Assembly (NCBI GenBank): GCA_944322775.1
Contig: CALUQA010000040.1
Location: forward strand, 1-6,615
Length of the DNA: 6,615 nt
Origin: an uncultured Elusimicrobiales bacterium
GTDB taxonomy: Bacteria; Elusimicrobiota; Elusimicrobia; Elusimicrobiales; Elusimicrobiaceae
Direction of reading: 5' to 3'
This document shows positions 1-4,809 of the stretch, piece by piece (the stretch's first letter is position 1; each line of letters starts with the position of its first letter). The notes beneath the pieces are model-generated. The model saw nothing but the letters and a program-made list of their open reading frames with translations. It was not told where the DNA came from and searched no databases. Both the position numbers and the translations under genes were made by a program.

Positions 1-1502
1 AAATCGGGGCTGTCCAGCTCCAAATCCGCATCGGCCACGGCGCACAGCGTAACCCGCGGGGAAAGGGCGGCTTCCAGCGCTTGGCGCGTGCCGACGACGA
101 CATCAGCCTCTTTTTTATCCAGCGCCAAACGCACCAAATGGCCTTGGCCGTCTTTGTTTTTTAGGGTGTCGCTGTCTAAACGCAGCACGCGTGCCTGCGG
201 AAAAAGTTTGTTTATTTCCGCCACGATTTTTTGGGTGCCGCCGCCGCGGGATTTAAAAATTTTGTTTTGGCATTGCGGACAGGTTTGCTCCAGGCTTTCT
301 TTATGGCCGCATTTTTTGCAGACTAAAATGTCTTCTCCGTCTTTGGTTTTTTCCCGCGCTAAAATGGCGCCGCATTTTTTGCATTTCGCATAAGCGCCGC
401 AGTTTAAGCAATAGTAGGCGTTGGCATAGCCGCGGCGGTTTAAAATAATTAAAGAGGCTTGCTTGTTTTGCAAATTGTCTTTTAACTGTTCCAGCAAAAA
501 GTCGGAAAGCAAGGCGGAGCGTTCGCCTTTTTTGGCGGTCACTTTGTATTGCAGGGCAAAGCGGGCGTCTTTAGGCAAAGAAAGGCGGTGTTCCCGGCAC
601 AGGCCCTGTTTGACGGCCAGCAAGGTTTCCAGCGACGGCGTGTCCGAGGCGGACACAAAAAGCGCTTCATGCTGTTGGGCGCGGCAAAGCAAAACGTCGC
701 GCAAGTGAAAATAGGGCTTATTTTCTTCCTGCTTATAATTGTCGTTTTCCTCTTCCAGCATGGCCGCCAGACGCAGGTTTTTAAACGGCAACAGTCCGCC
801 CGAGCGGGCCGACACAATGACGCACGGAAGGCCGTGGCACACGCGGGAGAAAATCTTTTTCTTTTGGCTTAAAAGCATGCGGCTGTGCCAGCAAAAAACC
901 GTATCCTGCGGGAAAAGCGGCAGTATGGCCTTGGAAAAGTTTTGCGCCGCCAGCACGTCGGGCAATGTAATAAGCGCCTGGCCGTAGCTGGCCAATGTTT
1001 GGCGGGCCAAACGCAGCACGATTTCACTTTTGCCGCGGCTGTCGTTGCCGGATAGCAGCACATGATGAAAGCCGGCGTTTAGGCGGCTGTTTAAATCGTC
1101 AAAAAGGGTTTGCTGTTCTTTGGTAAGCGGCGCGGCGGGGGGCAAATCAAGCGGCGGCAAGGGGGCCGCTTCGCCCAGTTTAAAGTAAGCCTGCGGCGGC
1201 ACCAAAGCAAAAAGAATTTGCCCTATGGGCCCGCCCCAGGTGCATTTGATAAAATCGGCCAAAGAAAACAGGTCCGAGCCAAACACGGGGCGTTCGTCCA
1301 ACACGCAGGCAATTTCTTTAAGTTGGTTTAAATTGGCAAAAGAAGTGTTGGGGGAAACTTTAGTCACCAGGCCCGTTGTCAGCATACGCCCGAAAGGGGC
1401 CGTTACGCGCACGCCGGGTTTGACTTTGCCCAGCAAATCCGGCGGAATGCTGTAGTCAAAATCCCGGTCCAGCGGCACGTCAAAGACAACGGAGCAAAAC
1501 AT
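1..1502 (-). CDS. priA: Primosomal protein N' (PriA), N-terminal 500 codons, 3' end outside window; helicase motifs degenerate
   Basis: PriA recognises stalled forks and reloads the replisome. Seen: an N-terminal 3'-DNA-binding domain (about residues 1-100: FDVPLDRDFDYSIP, VTAPFGR, PIGQILFALVP), a short Pro-rich linker (100-125), helicase lobe 1 with a Walker A variant GNDSRGKS (152-159), then a lobe-2 zinc region with NRRGYA (355-360) and eight cysteines (365, 368, 374, 377, 395, 398, 408, 411). The winged-helix domain of E. coli PriA is absent: the P-loop lysine is residue 158 here, about 230 there. Eroded motifs: DEEH is LEEE (249-252), GSATPS is SASDTPS (284-290), and the AKGH of motif V is LEAA (476-479). 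The ATG at 1502 lies 1 nt after the udg stop, with a weak GCAGG upstream. The identity is secure from the order of domains and the zinc cysteines; helicase activity is doubtful. The reading frame is open at base 1. Confidence 0.93.
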   Translation of the reverse strand, partial: MFCSVVFDVPLDRDFDYSIPPDLLGKVKPGVRVTAPFGRMLTTGLVTKVSPNTSFANLNQLKEIACVLDERPVFGSDLFSLADFIKCTWGGPIGQILFALVPPQAYFKLGEAAPLPPLDLPPAAPLTKEQQTLFDDLNSRLNAGFHHVLLSGNDSRGKSEIVLRLARQTLASYGQALITLPDVLAAQNFSKAILPLFPQDTVFCWHSRMLLSQKKKIFSRVCHGLPCVIVSARSGGLLPFKNLRLAAMLEEENDNYKQEENKPYFHLRDVLLCRAQQHEALFVSASDTPSLETLLAVKQGLCREHRLSLPKDARFALQYKVTAKKGERSALLSDFLLEQLKDNLQNKQASLIILNRRGYANAYYCLNCGAYAKCKKCGAILAREKTKDGEDILVCKKCGHKESLEQTCPQCQNKIFKSRGGGTQKIVAEINKLFPQARVLRLDSDTLKNKDGQGHLVRLALDKKEADVVVGTRQALEAALSPRVTLCAVADADLELDSPD

Positions 1503-1503
1503 A

Positions 1504-2448
1504 TCAGGCCTGCGGGCGTTTGAGGCCCATTTCCGCCATGACCATTTGCAGGTCGGCCCAGGCGTCCTTTTTCCAGGCGGGGTTGCGCAGCAGGGCGGCC
1601 GGGTGATAGGTGGCTAAAATTTTGACGGGGTGTTTCAGTTCCACCGTGTCTAAGTGCAACAGGTGGAATTTGCCGCGCAAAGCCCCCAGCGATTTGGTAT
1701 CGCTGATAAGCGCTTTGGCCGCCACACCGCCCAAAGCCACCACATATTTGGGGGAAATGGCCGCAATTTGCCGCTCTATATACTTGCGGCAGACGGCAAT
1801 TTCGCCAGCGTTGGGGGCGCGGTCATTGCCGCGTGCTTCGGGATTTTCGGGGTTGACCATGGGGTGGCATTTGGCAATGTTGGCAATAAAAACCTGTTCG
1901 CGCTTTAAGCCCATGGCGGCAATCATTTTGTCCAAAAGTTGGCCGGCGCGCCCAATAAAGGGGCGGCCCTGGTGGTCTTCGTCAAAGCCGGGGCCTTCGC
2001 CGATAAACATAAGCTCGGCGGCGGGGTTGCCTTCGCCGGGCACGGCATGCAGGCGCGTTTGCCCCAGCGGGCAGCGGCGGCAGGCATTAATTTCCTGCGC
2101 GATTTGGTCTAAAAGGGCTTGTTTTTGCTGCGGGGTCACGGGGGCCTCCTGCGGAGAAGGTTGCTCGGACAACGGGGCAGACGGCTCTTGCGTTTGCATG
2201 TGCGGCTGCGGCGTTTGGGCGGGGTGTTTGTCCTGGCGCAGGAAGCTGATAGTCAGGTGGTCCTGCGCGGGTGCGTCGTGCGTAGCGGAAGAAAGCGGCT
2301 GTGGCGTTTCTTGAACAGAAGGTTCTGCCTGGGGCGCACTAGCAGGCGCGGCGGCCTGAGAACAGGCCGCCGGCGTCAAATCGTCTTCTTCTCTGCTGGC
2401 TAAAAAAGCCTTAAAATCGGCCGCCAGCGCACGCACGCTGTCTTTCAT
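1504..2448 (-). CDS. Family 4 (Fe-S) uracil-DNA glycosylase with long disordered N-terminal extension
   Basis: Excises uracil from DNA as the first step of base-excision repair, in the cytoplasm. Family-4 hallmarks are visible: motif 1 GEGPGFDED (150-158) followed by GRPFIGRAG, motif 2 YHPAALLRNP (281-290), and four candidate 4Fe-4S ligands C123, C126, C194 and C220. The catalytic domain spans about 105-310. Residues 25-105 are low-complexity, rich in Pro, Ala, Gln and Ser, making the protein 314 residues against roughly 200 for compact members such as the Thermus enzyme. The C194-C220 spacing (25 residues between) is longer than the usual loop of about 15-16. The ATG at 2448 lies 4 nt after the rpoZ stop without a clear Shine-Dalgarno, so translation is probably coupled. 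A later start would remove only the disordered tail; I keep the long form because the frame is continuous with tight spacing to rpoZ. Confidence 0.93.
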   Translation of the reverse strand: MKDSVRALAADFKAFLASREEDDLTPAACSQAAAPASAPQAEPSVQETPQPLSSATHDAPAQDHLTISFLRQDKHPAQTPQPHMQTQEPSAPLSEQPSPQEAPVTPQQKQALLDQIAQEINACRRCPLGQTRLHAVPGEGNPAAELMFIGEGPGFDEDHQGRPFIGRAGQLLDKMIAAMGLKREQVFIANIAKCHPMVNPENPEARGNDRAPNAGEIAVCRKYIERQIAAISPKYVVALGGVAAKALISDTKSLGALRGKFHLLHLDTVELKHPVKILATYHPAALLRNPAWKKDAWADLQMVMAEMGLKRPQA

Positions 2449-2452
2449 GAAA

Positions 2453-2752
2453 TTACAGTTTCATCGGTTCTTTGGCTTTGCGTTCGGCTTCTTTGCGGGC
2501 TTCTTCCTGGGCTTTCAGTTCGGCTTCCAGGTTTTGGCGGCGGATTTCCAGCACGGCGTCTTTGCTCATGCGGCCCGAAAGAATGTCGTCCAATGCCACT
2601 TTGATTACCACGGCGGTGGGCTGATTTTTGTATTCGCTTTTCTTTTTAAGCTCTTTGGCCCAAATGGACGCAAGCACCACTACGTCGTAGCGGTCTCCGT
2701 CAAAGTTCATGAGTTCGGACTCAAAGTTTTTATCGGTTTTGGTGTTGGCCAT
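2453..2752 (-). CDS. rpoZ: DNA-directed RNA polymerase omega subunit
   Basis: Omega assists folding and assembly of the beta' subunit in RNA polymerase. At 99 residues it has the usual family length. The core pattern is visible: GDRYDVVVLAS (19-29) matches the conserved NRFELVLIAA-type helix, and QPTAVVIKVALDDILSG (44-60) matches the KPTVVAL..IAEGKI segment. The position commonly Arg in the R-A pair (A..RA) is W31 here. Residues 65-95 form a highly charged Glu/Lys/Ala helix, probably extended. The start at 2752 is preceded by AGGGAG with 6 nt spacing, and this site overlaps the gmk TAG stop. Position directly after gmk is the arrangement found in many bacteria and supports the call. Confidence 0.9.
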   Translation of the reverse strand: MANTKTDKNFESELMNFDGDRYDVVVLASIWAKELKKKSEYKNQPTAVVIKVALDDILSGRMSKDAVLEIRRQNLEAELKAQEEARKEAERKAKEPMKL

Positions 2753-2762
2753 GTCTTTCTCC

Positions 2763-3362
2763 CTAAATGACTTTGGATACTTTTAAATCTTTTAAGTTGC
2801 GTTCTGTTTTTAATTTTTCGGCACGGATAACGGCTGCCGTGTCGGATACGGCTTTTTTCAAATCGTCGTTAAGCACCACATAGTGGTAATTTTTGATTTC
2901 TTTTAATTCTTTTTTTGCCGTTCTTAAACGCAGGGCCACGTCTTGCGTGTGGTCTTTGCGGGCGGCAATGCGCTCTTTAAGCACTTTAAGGCTGGGCGGA
3001 ACGATAAAAATTTTGACGGCCTGCGGATATTTGCCCGATACGGTGCGGGCCCCTTGCACGTCTATCACCAACACGGGGCAGAGGCCTTGTTTCATCACGC
3101 CGTCCACCGATTTTTTGGGAATGCCGTAGTAGTGCGCATGCACTTTGGCCCATTCCAGCATTTGGCCTTTTTCTATGGCGGTTAAAAACTGTTTTTCCGT
3201 CCAAAAATGATAATCTCTTCCGTCCTTTTCGCCGGTGCGAGGGTCGCGCGTGGTGGCCGTGACAACGCGGCAAAGCGTTTTGTCTTTTTTAAGCAAATGC
3301 TGCACCACGGTGGTTTTGCCGCCGCCGGAGGGGGAAGAAATAATAATGGGAAAAGGTTTCAT
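2763..3362 (-). CDS. gmk: Guanylate kinase
   Basis: Phosphorylates GMP to GDP with ATP, in the cytoplasm, for nucleotide supply. The 199-residue length is typical. Motifs in order: P-loop SSPSGGGKTT (9-18; GGGKTT in place of the common GAGKST), GMP-binding TTRDPRTGEKDGRDYHF (37-53), MLEWAKVHAHYYG (68-80), the Walker B-like VLVIDVQGA (97-105), LID arginines in ERIAARKD (130-137), and NYHYVVLNDDL (158-168). All expected substrate-binding positions appear filled. It is the first gene of the gmk-rpoZ-udg-priA operon. The ATG at 3362 has no recognisable Shine-Dalgarno (only AAGATAA immediately before it), and the best promoter sits almost on top of it, suggesting a very short or absent leader. No better in-frame start is visible. 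Confidence 0.96.
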   Translation of the reverse strand: MKPFPIIISSPSGGGKTTVVQHLLKKDKTLCRVVTATTRDPRTGEKDGRDYHFWTEKQFLTAIEKGQMLEWAKVHAHYYGIPKKSVDGVMKQGLCPVLVIDVQGARTVSGKYPQAVKIFIVPPSLKVLKERIAARKDHTQDVALRLRTAKKELKEIKNYHYVVLNDDLKKAVSDTAAVIRAEKLKTERNLKDLKVSKVI

Positions 3363-3369
3363 TTATCTT

Positions 3370-3398
3370 ATTTTAGTAAATATGGGCCGCCGGGTAAA
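3370..3398 (-). promoter_or_regulatory. Predicted promoter of the gmk-rpoZ-udg-priA operon
   Basis: On the minus strand, TTTACC (3398-3393) and TAAAAT (3375-3370) match the -35 (4/6) and -10 (5/6) consensus with an exact 17-nt spacer. It lies just downstream of the terminator that closes the previous unit. The predicted transcription start, about 7 nt past the -10, falls at or within 2 nt of the gmk ATG, so the mRNA may be leaderless. This is inferred from sequence only. Confidence 0.5.
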
Positions 3399-3426
3399 GA
3401 GCGGCGCGGATAAGCAGACAAATTAA

Positions 3427-3450
3427 AATCCCCCGGTTTGCCGGGGGATT
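3427..3450 (-). terminator. Rho-independent terminator after the two-gene unknown unit
   Basis: A perfect 10-bp inverted repeat (AATCCCCCGG / CCGGGGGATT) with a 4-nt loop (CAAA on the minus strand) is followed on the minus strand by TTAATTT, a modest T tract. It sits 15 nt after the stop codon at 3466 and before the gmk promoter, so it separates the two units. The plus-strand side lacks a T tract. Confidence 0.85.
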
Positions 3451-3465
3451 AGGCATTAAAAACAA

Positions 3466-3684
3466 TTAACCGCGGCAGAAATCTTCCGCCGTTATTTGCA
3501 CTTGGCCTTGTTCATAGGCTTCTTTTAGGGCAGCAGAGCAGCCTTTCCAGGAAGCGAAGGCTTCCCCTACAGACTGGAAAGCACTGGCCATATGGCTTGT
3601 TTTGCCTTGCAAATAGGCCACTAAACCATCCGGGCTGGCGTTAGCTTGCTGCAAGGCTTGCACCAAGGAGTATTTTTTAGCCAT
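3466..3684 (-). CDS. Unrecognised 72-residue protein, overlapping the exported gene upstream; may be its frameshifted C-terminus
   Basis: I do not recognise a family. The 72-residue product is predicted helical, has no signal peptide or membrane segment, and carries two cysteines (C49 in WKGCSA and C70 near the C-terminus, DFCRG). Its ATG shares one base with the TAA of the preceding gene (TAATG), the classic form of translational coupling, and it has no Shine-Dalgarno of its own. The same frame is open upstream to 3739, well past the junction. A -1 shift at the T7 run (3694-3700) would make it the C-terminal third of the exported upstream protein. A strong terminator follows 15 nt after its stop, so it is the last gene of its unit. 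Being a real translated sequence is likely; whether it is separate is not settled. Confidence 0.65.
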   Translation of the reverse strand: MAKKYSLVQALQQANASPDGLVAYLQGKTSHMASAFQSVGEAFASWKGCSAALKEAYEQGQVQITAEDFCRG

Positions 3685-4070
3685 TACTTTGGCAAAAAAA
3701 TATTTTCGGCCAAATCCGGAAATGTGACAAACGGGTTAAGAACCACGGGGGCTTGCCCCTCGTTGCCGCGAAGCACTTGGAAGCCTTGCGTGGTCTGTGC
3801 TTTATAGGAGGGGGCATTTATAATTTTGACGCCGCCCTTTTGGGCAAGTTGCTTGCCTACGGAAAAGGCATTTAAAGCCAATTGCCCGTTATCAATGCAG
3901 CTTTCATAGTCTGCTTTATCCAAATCGGCACGGGTTTGTTCCGCACTGGCGTAGGCCTGGTTAAAATAGTTAAGCAGGGCCTGTTCGTCTATGGCTTGGT
4001 CTAGTTCGGCGGCAAAAGCCAGCGTGCACAATGAGATAAACAAAAAAGAAAAAGCAACCATGCGTTTCAT
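3684..4070 (-). CDS. Unrecognised exported protein, 128 residues with Sec signal peptide
   Basis: No family recognised. Residues 1-20 form a good Sec signal peptide: basic MKR, a hydrophobic core VAFSFLFISLCTLAF, and an AFA-A cleavage site giving a mature protein starting AELDQ; there is no lipobox. The mature part (about 108 residues) has a helical first half with a single cysteine (C58) and a second half richer in Val, Pro and Asn that ends in LPK. The start at 4070 is well supported by TAAGGAG 7 nt upstream. A second in-frame ATG three codons later is less likely because the first has the ideal spacing. The gene is first in a two-gene unit and overlaps the next by one base. The T7 tract near its 3' end raises the possibility that the true product continues into the 72-codon frame. 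Confidence 0.8.
   Translation of the reverse strand: MKRMVAFSFLFISLCTLAFAAELDQAIDEQALLNYFNQAYASAEQTRADLDKADYESCIDNGQLALNAFSVGKQLAQKGGVKIINAPSYKAQTTQGFQVLRGNEGQAPVVLNPFVTFPDLAENIFLPK
3693..3699 (-). other. Candidate -1 slippery heptamer T TTT TTG
   Basis: In the frame of the 128-codon gene the sequence reads ATT TTT TTG, containing the X XXY YYZ heptamer T TTT TTG inside a run of seven T. Slipping back one base gives TTT TTT GCC AAA GTA ATG, which enters the 72-codon frame with no intervening stop, predicting a fusion of about 201 residues. No downstream pseudoknot or upstream Shine-Dalgarno-like stimulator was evident by eye. Confidence 0.35.
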
Positions 4071-4093
4071 AAAAGGCTCCTTAACAGAATATA

Positions 4094-4127
4094 TTTATAG
4101 AATAGCGATTTAAAAACAAAAAAACAA
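4094..4127 (-). promoter_or_regulatory. Probable AT-rich promoter for the exported-protein gene; exact boxes ambiguous
   Basis: The spacer between the ankyrin gene stop and the Shine-Dalgarno at 4074-4080 is strongly AT-rich. On the minus strand TTGTTT (4127-4122) and TATTCT (4104-4099) are 17 nt apart but match the consensus only 3/6 and 4/6; TATAAA (4099-4094) is a better -10 without a good -35. No hairpin terminator for the upstream ankyrin gene is visible, so read-through is also possible. Confidence 0.35.
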
Positions 4128-4135
4128 GAATAAAT

Positions 4136-4717
4136 TTAAAACATACTTTTTGAGGCGTGTTGCAAATAGGTATAAATGGCCTCATGGTGATATTTTTGGG
4201 CTACTTCCAGCGGGGTAAGCCCTTCCGAGTCCCGCAAGTGCGGGTTGGCCCCATGGCGCAGCAGCAGGCGGATCACCCGCGTTTGGCTTTGGCAGGCGGC
4301 GGCTGCATGCAAGGCAGAGCCGCCAAAATTGTCCAAGGCGTCAATTTCCGCCCCGTTTTTAAGCAGAAAGAGGCACATGGCCGGTTGGTTGCACTCAGCA
4401 GCTATATGCAGGGGTGTTTGTCCGTCGTCTGTTTCGTGTGCCACGGTATAATCTTGGTCCAAAAGCTTGTCGGTGGTATAAAAATCGTTCCAAAAAACGG
4501 CTTGATGGAGTGGAAAGCGCTGCAGTTCTTTGGTCAAAAATTCAACAATTTCCGGGTTGACGCTGCGGTGTAACCCTATGCGCCACACCATACGCATGAG
4601 TATGGGGTGTGTAAAATAAAATACAACAGCAAGCAACATGCACAGGGCAAACCCTATCCATGTGGGGTTTAAGCAAAAAATACAAAATAAAAAAATAAAA
4701 AATAAAATCCACGTCAT
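4136..4717 (-). CDS. Membrane-anchored ankyrin-repeat protein, 193 residues
   Basis: The N-terminus holds two hydrophobic segments (about residues 3-17, WILFFIFLFCIFC, and 20-37, WIGFALCMLLAVVFYF), probably a membrane hairpin followed by basic residues (MRMVWRIGLHR), which places the rest in the cytoplasm. The C-terminal half contains ankyrin repeats: a degenerate one (65-96, FPLHQAVFWND), two good ones (97-128, GQTPLHIAAECNQPA; 129-162, SALHAAAACQ with LLLRHGANPHL) and a final capping repeat (163-188, GLTPLEVAQKYHHEAIYTYL). Ankyrin stacks bind proteins; the partner is unknown. Start choice: the frame is open to a TTG at 4768 and an ATG at 4750, but these overlap a consensus promoter, whereas the ATG at 4717 has AAGGGTGG upstream at usable distance. 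Against this, the longer forms would give a basic N-terminus before the first membrane segment. The gene stands alone between a terminator and the next unit. Confidence 0.85.
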   Translation of the reverse strand: MTWILFFIFLFCIFCLNPTWIGFALCMLLAVVFYFTHPILMRMVWRIGLHRSVNPEIVEFLTKELQRFPLHQAVFWNDFYTTDKLLDQDYTVAHETDDGQTPLHIAAECNQPAMCLFLLKNGAEIDALDNFGGSALHAAAACQSQTRVIRLLLRHGANPHLRDSEGLTPLEVAQKYHHEAIYTYLQHASKSMF

Positions 4718-4739
4718 GGCTGACACCACCCTTTTTAAA

Positions 4740-4768
4740 AGTCTAATCATTGGACGAAAATGTGTCAA
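4740..4768 (-). promoter_or_regulatory. Predicted sigma-70-type promoter of the ankyrin gene
   Basis: On the minus strand a perfect -35 TTGACA (4768-4763) is followed after 17 nt by TAGACT (4745-4740; 4/6). It begins 10 nt after the T tract of the preceding terminator. The predicted start of transcription near 4733 leaves a leader of about 16 nt with AAGGGTGG before the ATG at 4717, giving a coherent initiation region. Confidence 0.6.
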
Positions 4769-4778
4769 CCCTTGCCGT

Positions 4779-4805
4779 AAAAAAGCCCCGCTTTGGCGGG
4801 GCTTT
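4779..4805 (-). terminator. Strong rho-independent terminator after the metallopeptidase gene
   Basis: The inverted repeat AAAGCCCCGC / GCGGGGCTTT (10-bp stem, 4-nt loop CAAA on the minus strand) is followed on the minus strand by six consecutive T (4784-4779). It begins 4 nt after the TGA of the metallopeptidase gene at 4810 and closes the tandem peptidase unit. The loop is the same CAAA as in the terminator at 3427-3450. Confidence 0.93.
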
Positions 4806-4809
4806 GGGG

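Noticed and set aside
88..393. Plus-strand frame opposite the PriA zinc region
   Set aside because: Antisense shadow; the Ser/Phe/Leu-rich product reflects the complement of Lys/Glu/Cys codons in priA.
869..1063. A 64-codon minus-strand frame and a 92-codon one at 539-817
   Set aside because: Both are in another frame inside priA, whose own frame gives continuous PriA homology across these bases.
1610..2314. A 234-codon open frame on the plus strand
   Set aside because: It lies exactly antisense to the glycosylase gene, is rich in Cys, Trp and Ser as expected of a GC-rich shadow, and has no promoter or recognisable domain.
3363..3465. Possible small RNA or riboswitch between the terminator and gmk
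   Set aside because: Beyond the terminator hairpin and promoter boxes there is no additional conserved-looking structure, and the predicted leader of gmk is too short for a riboswitch.
4071..4135. Terminator for the ankyrin gene in the AT-rich spacer
   Set aside because: The minus strand is T-rich but has no GC-containing hairpin before the T run.
4718..4768. TTG (4768) or ATG (4750) as start of the ankyrin protein
   Set aside because: They coincide with the consensus promoter and lack a usable Shine-Dalgarno; the ATG at 4717 has one. Kept as an open alternative because of the basic residues they would add.
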